Shown here piece after piece: positions 48,552-56,115 of a stretch of DNA of 64,000 nt. The stretch covers positions 372,001-436,000 of the forward strand of contig NZ_JAAVKI010000003.1 in NCBI RefSeq assembly GCF_011806525.1, given 5' to 3'. This stretch comes from Thalassospira sp. HF15. GTDB taxonomy: Bacteria; Pseudomonadota; Alphaproteobacteria; Rhodospirillales; Thalassospiraceae. The notes below the pieces were generated by a model. That model saw only the letters and a list, made by a program, of their open reading frames with translations, did not search any database and had not been told where the DNA came from. The position numbers and the translations under genes are program-made. Position 1 is the stretch's first letter. Every line of letters starts with the position of its first letter.

Positions 48552-49231
48552 GGTTCAAGCCCCCGTTGCCACAGCAGACTGAGGGTATCAATGACCGCAT
48601 CCCGCCCCTGTGAAATGGTTACGAGTGTTGGATCCCCGATCAACAGCAACCCGGACAGATACTGATCGGTCATTCCCCCCAGCGCATAAGCGCGCCGCAT
48701 CAGTTCTTCATGGCTGATGTCATTTTGTTTGCCGTCTTTTGCCAGTCGGTGCTCGATCCGCGAGACCACAGTGGTGATCCATTCGCGGTTCAGCTTCTGG
48801 AAGGCGTCCTGTGCTTCCGGGAAGCTTTCGATATTGTGCACCAGGCATTTCATCAGGCCGGGGTTCTGTTCAAACAACATGAAATAGGCCGCCGTGGTCG
48901 CACGGATGGACGCATCCGGATTGGCATCGGCCACCGCCAGCATGGCTTGTTGCACAAACCCGACAAAACCAAGGGTCAGGTCACTGACCAGAATGTGACG
49001 GTCGGGAAAGTAGATATAGAACGTGCCATGGGCGACCTTGGCCGCCTTGCAGATCGCGGACACTTTAAGATCAAACAGGCTTTCCCGATCAAGCAACTGG
49101 CAGGCGGCAACGCAGATTTCAGCACGCGTGCGTTCGCCTCGGCGCTGCCCCTGCGCAGCTTGGCGCAAAGCAACGGCATAGCTGAAGCTTTCGGGTCGAT
49201 TGAAGTCAAAATCAGCTGCCGTTGAGGTCAT
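48548..49231 (-). CDS. TetR-family transcriptional regulator
   Basis: Likely local repressor of the ligase-hydratase operon, whose first gene it is. The N-terminal DNA-binding domain (ERTRAEICVAACQLLDRESL, then AICKAAKVAHGTFYIYFPDR) has the TetR helix-turn-helix pattern, followed by an all-helical ligand domain. Length 227 is normal. An acyl-CoA or aryl-CoA inducer is inferred from the operon. The upstream ~130 bp hold AT-rich sequence but I found no clean palindrome. Confidence 0.92.
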   Translation of the reverse strand: MTSTAADFDFNRPESFSYAVALRQAAQGQRRGERTRAEICVAACQLLDRESLFDLKVSAICKAAKVAHGTFYIYFPDRHILVSDLTLGFVGFVQQAMLAVADANPDASIRATTAAYFMLFEQNPGLMKCLVHNIESFPEAQDAFQKLNREWITTVVSRIEHRLAKDGKQNDISHEELMRRAYALGGMTDQYLSGLLLIGDPTLVTISQGRDAVIDTLSLLWQRGLEP

Positions 49232-49359
49232 ATGCCGGGCCTGCCTTATTGATCATTTTATGAACATGACATCAATTTCATATTTTAGATCGCGCACAAG
49301 GTCAAGTCACCGCGAGGTTTTTCAAGGCGGGAAATTGCATTTCAAGTTTTGAACGGGGA

Positions 49360-49635
49360 TCAGTCCTGCCAGATGGGGCCGCCGGACAGAACGATTTGCG
49401 CACGTGCCGGATCTTCGGGGGCATAGTCCGAATCCTCGACAAAGCGCATCAGAAAGGGTTCGTGCGACAGCAGAAATTCAAGGGCCCCAAGCTGCACTTC
49501 GTTTGACCCGATCCCGGCTTTGAGGTCATCCAACCCCATGCCGGTTTGCGCGATCAATCCCTGCAGCAATTCTTCATCGCTGGCGATATGAGCAATAGCG
49601 CGAATGGCCAGTGTTTCCGCTGCGTCCTTGTTCAT
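49360..49635 (-). CDS. DUF3572 family protein
   Basis: A 91-residue alphaproteobacterial protein, helical, with AAETLAIRAIAHIASDEELL and FLLSHEPFLMRFVEDSDYAP, the core of DUF3572. The start at 49635 (MNKDAAETLAIRAI) matches the family; an upstream frame to 49746 is not supported. It lies 28 bp after a small membrane-protein gene on the same strand. Function unknown. Confidence 0.85.
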   Translation of the reverse strand: MNKDAAETLAIRAIAHIASDEELLQGLIAQTGMGLDDLKAGIGSNEVQLGALEFLLSHEPFLMRFVEDSDYAPEDPARAQIVLSGGPIWQD

Positions 49636-49663
49636 GGTTTTGAATGCCTGCCTGAATGCGTTT

Positions 49664-50056
49664 TTATTTGAACCATTGGGCCTTGGACATGGCGCGCCAG
49701 ATGACAAGACCGGCAACCACAATGACGCCTGCGGCAATCCCGCCAAGGCTATTGCCCGCCATCAGTACCAAGCCCCAGAAGCCAACCGTGCCAAAGCCGA
49801 TTGCCAGACTAAGAAAGGCGGATTTGGTCAGGGTGTCCTGATTTTTCTGCGCCATTTCGGCGCGCTTGATTTCATCAACGATCTCATACCAGGCCAGTTG
49901 CTGCCAACGGGAATATTTCAGCCCCTTGCTTGGCCCTTTGCGCAGGAATTCATCAAGCTGCTTGACGATATTGGCCGCGCGTTCTTCGGGGGCAACATAT
50001 TTGCCAATCCGTTCTTTCTTGCGCGGACCTTCGTCTTCTTCATCAGGTAGGGGCAT
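49664..50056 (-). CDS. Small membrane protein, unknown function
   Basis: A 130-residue protein with a charged N-terminal half (EDEGPRKKERIGKYVAPEER) and two C-terminal membrane helices (AFLSLAIGFGTVGFWGLVLM, GGIAAGVIVVAGLVIW). Likely cotranscribed with the DUF3572 gene downstream. Its start lies only 28 bp from the left direct repeat that borders the PP2C/TPR cassette, so its original upstream neighbour was probably the P-type ATPase gene. Confidence 0.78.
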   Translation of the reverse strand: MPLPDEEDEGPRKKERIGKYVAPEERAANIVKQLDEFLRKGPSKGLKYSRWQQLAWYEIVDEIKRAEMAQKNQDTLTKSAFLSLAIGFGTVGFWGLVLMAGNSLGGIAAGVIVVAGLVIWRAMSKAQWFK

Positions 50057-50083
50057 GGGGGCCTGGCATGTGGTTGCGGCGAA

Positions 50084-50193
50084 GTGTCATGGATAGGCGA
50101 CATCTGCTTTACATCCGGTAAACATCACCCTGTCTTGCGTTTCTGCCAGTGTCGCAGGAAAGCCTTTTCAATTTCGACCAGGACAAAGACGCT
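50084..50193. repeat. Left direct repeat: duplicated 3' end of the P-type ATPase gene
   Basis: Bases 50084-50181 are identical over 98 bases to 52488-52585; one mismatch is then followed by 11 more matching bases. The minus-strand part 50125-50193 is a fragment of the ATPase coding end (reading VFVLVEIEKAFLRHWQKRKT, then G and stop). Beyond 50193 the similarity fades within about ten bases. Together with the right copy it brackets a two-gene AT-rich cassette. Confidence 0.92.
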
Positions 50194-50218
50194 AGGCCCG
50201 ATATCCGCGCCCACAGAA

Positions 50219-51076
50219 TCAATCTGAACTGCGATGCAATCGAAGAATTAGTGCTGTAACATCATCCTTTGGCTTTAGCCTTGGATACTGCACGCAATTG
50301 ATATCTTTCTCTTCAATTTTACGCAAATCCTCGTACAACTTCTCCAATCCAAACCTCAGAGCCGCTGAGAACAAAGACTTATCATCGTAAACTCCAAACG
50401 TATCACACAACCTATAGAAACCGTCTGAAGCAAGCATGACCGATCCAAGAGACTGAAGAGGTATCCGCTTTGTTCGTAATTTATCGGCAGATTCCGGGTC
50501 GACACTGATGATGCTATAACCGCCTTCTGAGTTCATCAGGGATCTATGCCTTCTTAAAACTGGCAGTATTTTCTGTCTAATCTCATCAAAATTGGCAGAG
50601 CTAGAAGCAAGACGTCTCACCTCGTCAATAACGAGGTTATCCAGCTTTTCCAGCCTAGTACCTTTGCCGAGTACTCGCATACCGTCAGATTTGTTGATGT
50701 GTATTTTACAATCCCCGACAACAGCTGCCTCTAAATACCCATTCTTCAAACGTGTAATTGCAAGACTCGCGGATGGGAGCTCATAGGGCTTTAGGCCAAC
50801 CGGCAAATTCCTATCTTTAAAATCCTCATACACGGCCGAGAGAGCTTTTTTGACAATCTTTTTAAGTGACCAAGCACGATTGCTTGCCCAGCGTTCCAGC
50901 TCTCGATTAAGCAAGGAAACAAACCAGCTAGCGTCGCTACCTTGCTCAACGAGCATATTCCCGCCCAGACCAGTTGCACCATCTAAAACCCACGCCACAT
51001 TTTCCACACCACCTAGAATATCTTCATTTACCTTCGACCATGGCTTGGATATCGAATCAGTGACACTCAGAAACAT
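50219..51076 (-). CDS. PP2C-family serine/threonine phosphatase
   Basis: Metal-dependent protein phosphatase fold. Recognisable motifs: SKVNEDILGG (metal Asp), VLDGATGLGG (the DG metal site), PSASLAIT, AVVGDCKIHI (GD motif), VMLASDGFYRL (ASDG) and KDDVTALIL (D-[DN]-x-T). The start is taken at ATG 51076; a TTG at 51094 would add six residues. About 285 residues, the single-domain size, with no membrane segment. Codon use is clearly more AT-rich than neighbours. It follows the TPR/membrane gene by 73 bp on the same strand inside the direct-repeat cassette. The natural substrate is unknown. Confidence 0.85.
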   Translation of the reverse strand: MFLSVTDSISKPWSKVNEDILGGVENVAWVLDGATGLGGNMLVEQGSDASWFVSLLNRELERWASNRAWSLKKIVKKALSAVYEDFKDRNLPVGLKPYELPSASLAITRLKNGYLEAAVVGDCKIHINKSDGMRVLGKGTRLEKLDNLVIDEVRRLASSSANFDEIRQKILPVLRRHRSLMNSEGGYSIISVDPESADKLRTKRIPLQSLGSVMLASDGFYRLCDTFGVYDDKSLFSAALRFGLEKLYEDLRKIEEKDINCVQYPRLKPKDDVTALILRLHRSSD

Positions 51077-51149
51077 TCTCTCACGGAACCTCAAATCCAG
51101 CCTTCGCCGGACAACAAAATCGTTAAGTTAAAACAAGGGTGCAAAATAG

Positions 51150-52319
51150 TCATTTTGCTTGTTTCTCGATATCAGGCAGCTCGATCAACGCTGCTACTGC
51201 CCCTTCTGCACGACCGAATTCCGCATGAGAAACTATTGCAACAATAGAAATTATTATTGCAATAAGAACCATGAAAGCTGCACGACTCAAGTTGTCGATC
51301 CCGTGCACAATGAACGAAAATGCAGCAAATGAAAAAACCATAGCCGCCGTCAAAAACAAAATAACAACAATAGATTCTGAAACATTTATGTTCGCAGAAA
51401 CGCTCACGCCAGAAACGACTAGCCCAATGACGCCAGCAAAAAAACCTACCGCTTCAATACTGGTCATTTTTGCTTTTTCAACATCACTCATAAATTTCTC
51501 AGAAATACTTTTGATGTTACCTTCAGCTTCACTGAGTTTTTTCGATATTTCGAATATTGCCTGTTGGTGTTTGATAGCGATTTTGACTGCTTGGTAATCC
51601 TGATACCGAATGAAATAGTCCTTCCCGCTTGAAGGTTCCAGATCAATCGCCTTTTCAATCGCCTTTTTCGCTTCTATGAAGTCACCGTTGAGCGAAAACA
51701 ACCGGGCTTGCGTCGAGTAGAACTTTGGATAATCAGGGGTAAGCTTAAGTGCCTTAGCCAACCTTTCCAGCGCCTTTTCCAGCACACTTTCGCTGTTATG
51801 CGGTTTATCAAAGTCTTCCAAAAGTTGAGCCGCAGTTGCCGCATACGAATGCAGAACACCCGCATTATCAGAGATTTTGTCACAAGCTCTCTCTGCTGCA
51901 GACAAAGCTGCATGAAGATTTTCCGGCCCAAGCTGACTCAAAACCATAGACAACAAATGGTCATACGTCGGAAAATTCTTGAATTCGTGCTCATGCGTCA
52001 GAAGCGCGTTACGAGCTTTATTAATATGCTTATATCTACGAAGATATGTCACATACACGAAGAAAGCCGTATATCTAACCTTCTCATCTAAGGTATTGTT
52101 CTGGAATATTTTTTCCAAATGATCGCCACACACACCGAAGCACTGCTCTCCAGGCAACTTCGCGACCAAATCAGTAATAATGAGTTCGTAATTACGACTG
52201 CTCTCTTCCTCCAAAAGCGCGCAAAAATCACTGAACCTCTTGACTAGTAGACTTTTATCATCGTTCTCACATAAGTCTTTAGCAATCTCATTAACGTCAA
52301 CAGTCATATCTTCAGTCAT
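51150..52319 (-). CDS. TPR / coiled-coil protein with C-terminal membrane helices
   Basis: The start at 52319 (MTEDMTVDVNEIAKD) is preferred because GGAGGTGATC, a ten-base match to the 16S anti-Shine-Dalgarno, lies just upstream; the frame is open to an ATG at 52448, adding 43 residues. The product has helical TPR-like repeats (LERLAKALKLTPDYPKFYST, RLFSLNGDFIEAKKAIEKAI, DLEPSSGKDYFIRYQDYQAV), a coiled coil (IFEISKKLSEAEGNIKSISE) and three hydrophobic helices (FFAGVIGLVVSGVSV, SIVVILFLTAAMVFSFAAFS, FMVLIAIIISIVAIVS). AT-rich. First gene of the cassette; probably works with the PP2C phosphatase. Function unknown. Confidence 0.82.
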   Translation of the reverse strand: MTEDMTVDVNEIAKDLCENDDKSLLVKRFSDFCALLEEESSRNYELIITDLVAKLPGEQCFGVCGDHLEKIFQNNTLDEKVRYTAFFVYVTYLRRYKHINKARNALLTHEHEFKNFPTYDHLLSMVLSQLGPENLHAALSAAERACDKISDNAGVLHSYAATAAQLLEDFDKPHNSESVLEKALERLAKALKLTPDYPKFYSTQARLFSLNGDFIEAKKAIEKAIDLEPSSGKDYFIRYQDYQAVKIAIKHQQAIFEISKKLSEAEGNIKSISEKFMSDVEKAKMTSIEAVGFFAGVIGLVVSGVSVSANINVSESIVVILFLTAAMVFSFAAFSFIVHGIDNLSRAAFMVLIAIIISIVAIVSHAEFGRAEGAVAALIELPDIEKQAK

Positions 52320-52487
52320 TGAGATCACCTCCAAAAAATAGTCTTCAATATTCCTTAGACTATAAAATACCCGTTCTGTCAGATTTCGCTTTTCAAGAGC
52401 CACACACCTCAAAATCTGCTCTTTCTCGCAGGCATTGGCCTTCTTCATGAAGCAAGGGTGTTAACACCATATGTGTTCTCGGTAGAT

Positions 52488-52597
52488 GTGTCATGGATAG
52501 GCGACATCTGCTTTACATCCGGTAAACATCACCCTGTCTTGCGTTTCTGCCAGTGTCGCAGGAAAGCCTTTTCAATTTCGACCAGCACAAAGACGCT
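52488..52597. repeat. Right direct repeat: 3' end of the intact P-type ATPase gene
   Basis: This copy continues into the intact ATPase gene (stop at 52529-52531) and includes about 40 bp downstream of it. It matches the left copy with one mismatch over 110 bases. Recombination between the copies would delete the two cassette genes and leave the ATPase whole. Confidence 0.92.
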
Positions 52598-55270
52598 GAA
52601 CCCGACCCCGACAGCTATAACCCAGCCAAGTGGCGGGATCGCGACGCTTTCAAACAGATACTGCATCGGCGGCGCATAGGTGTAGATCAACTGAAAAACC
52701 ACAACCAGTGCGGCGGCAATCAGTACCGCCCGACTGCCAAAAAGACCCTTTCTGGTAAGGGCCGATGCGGTCAGGAAACGCGCATTGAAAAGATAGAACA
52801 ACTCGAACATCACAAGCGTATTGACCGCCACCGTGCGGGAAACTTCCAGATCAGCACCCCGGTTCTGGAACCAGACAAAGACACCGAACGTCCCGGCCAC
52901 TAGAATGAGCGAAACAAAAATCGTCCGCCAGATCAGAAATTCTGACAGCAGCGGCGCGTCCCGTCGGCGTGGTTGACGCTTCATGACGTTATCTTCCGCC
53001 GGTTCAAACGCAAGAGCGAGTGCGAGCGTCACCGCCGTGATCATATTGACCCACAGAATTTGCGGCGCGGTGATCGGCAGCAACTGCCCCAGAGCCAGCG
53101 CCATGACAATGGTCAGGGCCTCCCCGCCGCTGCTGGGCAGGATGAACAGGATCGATTTGACCAGATTGTCATAGACCGTGCGGCCTTCCTCCACCGCCGC
53201 AGCAATCGAGGCAAAATTGTCATCGACCAGCACCATCTCGGCGGCTTCCTTGGCGGCTTCGTTGCCCTTCTGGCCCATGGCAACGCCGACATCGGCACGC
53301 TTGAGTGCGGGGGCATCATTGACCCCGTCGCCGGTCATCGCGACAACATGACCTTCGGCCTGCAGGGCCTTGACCAGACGCAGTTTATGTTCGGGGCTGG
53401 TGCGGGCAAAAACGTGGGATTTTTGCGCCACATCCCGCAGGGCAGTGTCATCAAGCCCGTCAAGCTCGTGACCGCTGACCACGCGTTCGCCGTCGCCAAG
53501 ACCGAGTTGCCGGGCAATCGCCGCGGCCGTTATCGCATGGTCGCCGGTGATCATTTTGACCGCAATGCCAGCAGCACGACATTTGGCAACCGCGGCGACG
53601 GCTTCATCGCGGGGCGGATCGACCAACCCGTAAAGCCCGATCAACACCAGATCCTGTTTGACGTCATCAAAGACCAGTTGGTGATGGCCGTTATGGGTGG
53701 GGCGAAATGCCAGTGCCAGAACCCGCTGACCATTTTCGGCCATTTCCTGCATCCGGGCTTCCCAATAGGGACGATCAAGGACCTCCTGAAATTCCGGCCC
53801 GCCCTGAGTGCTGCACATGCCAAGAATACGTTCGGGCGCGCCTTTGACATAGATGAAGCCATGACCTTCGGCATGATGATGCAAGGTCGCCATGAAGCGA
53901 TGTTCGGATTCAAACGGGATGACATCGTGGCGCGGCAAGGTGCGGTTTTCGGCACTTGGTTCGAGTTCCGCCTTCATGGCAAGCGCCACCAGCGCGCCTT
54001 CGGTCGGATCACCATCAACCGACCATTGGCCGTCCGTTTCATGCAGACCGGCATCACTGCACAGCAACGCGCCGCGCGCCATTTCGGTCAATCCCGGATG
54101 ATCATCCAGCGTGACTGGTTTGCCATCCAGCTCAAAACCGCCTTCCGGGCGATATCCTGTGCCGGTAACAGCATAAAGGTGCTTGCCGGTGGCAAGCGAC
54201 TGCACGGTCATTTCATTGCGGGTCAGCGTCCCGGTCTTGTCCGAACAAATCACACTGACCGATCCCAGCGCCTCGACCACGGGCAGACGGCGAATGATTG
54301 CACGCCGTGACGCCATACGCTGCACGCCGGTAGCAAGCGCAATGGTCATGATGGCGGGCAGGCCTTCGGGGATGGCCGCCACGGCCAGTGCGACCGCGCC
54401 AACGAACATGTCGGCCGCCGCCCTGCCATGCACCCAGACGCCAATGACAAAGGTGACAAAGGCAACCGCCATAATCGCCGCACTCAGCTTGCGCCCGAAG
54501 GTCGACATTTGCCGCAAAAGCGGTGTGGTGAGTGTCGTGACTTCGGACAGCAGCGCACTGATACGTCCGATTTCGGTTTTGGCGCCCGTGGCAACAACCA
54601 CGCCACAGCCCTGCCCATGAGTAACCATGGTGCCGGAATAGGCCATGGAAAAACGATCCCCCAGTGCTGCGTCCTCTGCCACCGGGGAAACCGCCTTGTC
54701 GACGGGGACAGATTCGCCGGTCAGGATGGCTTCCTGAATTTGCAGGCCCTTGACCCGGATCAGGCGCAGGTCGGCAGGCACCTTGTCGCCCGATTGCAGA
54801 TGGACGATGTCGCCGGGTACCACATCCTCGGCGGGGATTTCGGTTTTGCGTCCGCCGCGTTCGACGATGGCGGCCAGCGACAGCATATTGCGGATCGCCT
54901 CAAGCGCGCTTTCTGCCCGGCCTTCCTGAACAAATCCGATGATGGCATTGATCACCACCACCGCCAGAATAACGGAAGTATCCACCCAATGCGCCAAAGC
55001 CGCCGTGACCACAGCCGCCAGCAGCAGGACATAAATCAGCACATTGTTGAACTGGCCAAGAAACCGGATCAGCGGCCCGCGTCGGCGCGGCGGTTCCAGC
55101 CGGTTGGCACCATATTGCGCCAGACGTTCTAATGCTTCATGCGCATCAAGTCCTTGCGCGCTTGTTTGGAAGTTATCCAGAGATTGCTGGGCAGGCAAAG
55201 CGTGCCATACCGGGTCTTTTTGCTCCGGGTTCTTTGAAATCCTGGCGGGTTTGGCGGCGACGTTGTTCAT
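52529..55270 (-). CDS. Cation-transporting P-type ATPase (P2 type)
   Basis: Inner-membrane ion pump of 913 residues. N-terminal cation ATPase domain (about 30-100), actuator with LTGESVPVDK, PEGLPAIMTIALATG in helix M4, the phosphorylation site CSDKTGTLTRNEMTV, nucleotide-binding KGAPERI, MITGDHAITA and the hinge VAMTGDGVNDAPALKRADVG are all present. Helix M6 reads LWVNMITAVTLALALAFEPA, where Ca2+ pumps usually carry a metal-binding Asp; the ion is therefore uncertain. A 19-codon hydrophobic ORF lies 88 bp upstream. Its 3' end is duplicated at 50084-50193. Confidence 0.95.
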   Translation of the reverse strand: MNNVAAKPARISKNPEQKDPVWHALPAQQSLDNFQTSAQGLDAHEALERLAQYGANRLEPPRRRGPLIRFLGQFNNVLIYVLLLAAVVTAALAHWVDTSVILAVVVINAIIGFVQEGRAESALEAIRNMLSLAAIVERGGRKTEIPAEDVVPGDIVHLQSGDKVPADLRLIRVKGLQIQEAILTGESVPVDKAVSPVAEDAALGDRFSMAYSGTMVTHGQGCGVVVATGAKTEIGRISALLSEVTTLTTPLLRQMSTFGRKLSAAIMAVAFVTFVIGVWVHGRAAADMFVGAVALAVAAIPEGLPAIMTIALATGVQRMASRRAIIRRLPVVEALGSVSVICSDKTGTLTRNEMTVQSLATGKHLYAVTGTGYRPEGGFELDGKPVTLDDHPGLTEMARGALLCSDAGLHETDGQWSVDGDPTEGALVALAMKAELEPSAENRTLPRHDVIPFESEHRFMATLHHHAEGHGFIYVKGAPERILGMCSTQGGPEFQEVLDRPYWEARMQEMAENGQRVLALAFRPTHNGHHQLVFDDVKQDLVLIGLYGLVDPPRDEAVAAVAKCRAAGIAVKMITGDHAITAAAIARQLGLGDGERVVSGHELDGLDDTALRDVAQKSHVFARTSPEHKLRLVKALQAEGHVVAMTGDGVNDAPALKRADVGVAMGQKGNEAAKEAAEMVLVDDNFASIAAAVEEGRTVYDNLVKSILFILPSSGGEALTIVMALALGQLLPITAPQILWVNMITAVTLALALAFEPAEDNVMKRQPRRRDAPLLSEFLIWRTIFVSLILVAGTFGVFVWFQNRGADLEVSRTVAVNTLVMFELFYLFNARFLTASALTRKGLFGSRAVLIAAALVVVFQLIYTYAPPMQYLFESVAIPPLGWVIAVGVGFSVFVLVEIEKAFLRHWQKRKTG

Positions 55271-55358
55271 GGCAATGCTGACCTGTTGGTGGCGTTTTCA
55301 GCACATCACAAATCATGCCGCACCGCAACATTACTTGCAAGAAGTCATAAACCAATCA

Positions 55359-55418
55359 TCAGGTTACAACAAACACGGTGGCGGCAATCACACCAATGGC
55401 AATCAGATGGATCATCAT
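55359..55418 (-). CDS. 19-residue hydrophobic micro-peptide upstream of the P-type ATPase
   Basis: ATG ATG ... TGA encodes MMIHLIAIGVIAATVFVVT, one predicted membrane helix. A strong ribosome-binding site (GCAGGAGAACG) directly precedes the ATG, which is unusual for a chance ORF. It lies on the same strand, 88 bp before the ATPase start and 147 bp after tRNA-Leu. By analogy with KdpF and with animal phospholamban-type regulators, it could be a small accessory subunit of the ATPase. This is inferred from context only. Confidence 0.5.
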   Translation of the reverse strand: MMIHLIAIGVIAATVFVVT

Positions 55419-55565
55419 CGTTCTCCTGCATTCATGAAGTGAGAAACATCCACGGCAAACCGGCGCATGGAAGCTTGCAGGATGAAAAACAAAGCAGGGG
55501 ATATGATGACGGGAATTCGGCAATTTGGTGCCGGGACCCAAAAAGTGGTCCATCAACTGATGCGC

Positions 55566-55652
55566 TGGTGCGGGCGGCCGGACTTGAACCGGCAAAGCCT
55601 TAGGGCTGACGGATTTTAAGTCCGCTGCGTTTACCAATTTCGCCACGCCCGC
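55566..55652 (-). tRNA. tRNA-Leu (anticodon TAA)
   Basis: The minus strand folds as a class II tRNA: acceptor GCGGGCG pairs with CGCCCGC, the D arm contains TGGCGAAATTGGTAAACGC, the anticodon loop CTTAAAA sits in stem GGA/TCC giving anticodon TAA, a long variable arm (CAGCCCTAAGGCT) follows, and the T arm has CCGGTTCAAGTCCGG. CCA is encoded (55566-55568). It reads UUA codons. A weak hairpin (GGACC/GGTCC) follows on the same strand. Confidence 0.97.
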
Positions 55653-55814
55653 GACGCGCGTTGGAACCGGCCAAAGCCGATGAAAAGCGTTCTAGCGCGG
55701 CTTGGTTTTTGACGCAACATTCTATTGGCCCGGATGGCAACCTTTGCGGCCCAGACATCAATGGGGCAGAACTGCCCGTCTTTCTCCACATTCCCTGCAT
55801 TTTCCTTTGTCAGG

Positions 55815-56083
55815 TTAGGGCCAGGTCACATTAGTTTGGTTTAAATGGTTGACCGGATTTGTGCGGATACGCGGAGCAAAGCAGCAGGAAGATACTTATC
55901 TTTCAATGCTTTGCGACAAAGTAGCCCGTGCAAATCCGGTTAATCCGAAGGACAGACGTTATGTTTGCGAACTCCTGCGTCAAATCCCTTGGCCGGGATG
56001 CCGACCCGCTCTACGGGCTTTTCCTCGGGTTTCACAAACATAACGTCTGCCATTCAAATCAAACTAATGAGGCCTGACCCTAA
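55815..56083. mobile_element. Second MITE-like palindromic element, 269 bp
   Basis: The ends are inverted repeats over about 28 bases with a few mismatches: 55815-55842 (TTAGGGCCAGGTCACATTAG, then TTTGGTTT) against 56056-56083. TA is the outermost dinucleotide pair, as in the element at 6596-6864. Inside are two long hairpins: 55849-55943 (arms with ACCGGATTTG / CAAATCCGGT, inner GCAAAGCA / TGCTTTGC, apex AAGATA/TATCTT) and 55953-56049 (perfect 15-bp arms CAGACGTTATGTTTG). No credible ORF. It sits between tRNA-Leu and the barrel-protein gene. Confidence 0.8.
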
Positions 56084-56115
56084 TCACTGACCAGAACAGA
56101 GATGTTTAACGTCAG

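Noticed and set aside
52973-54310. Long plus-strand frame opposite the P-type ATPase gene
   Set aside because: Antisense shadow of a gene with all P-type ATPase motifs.
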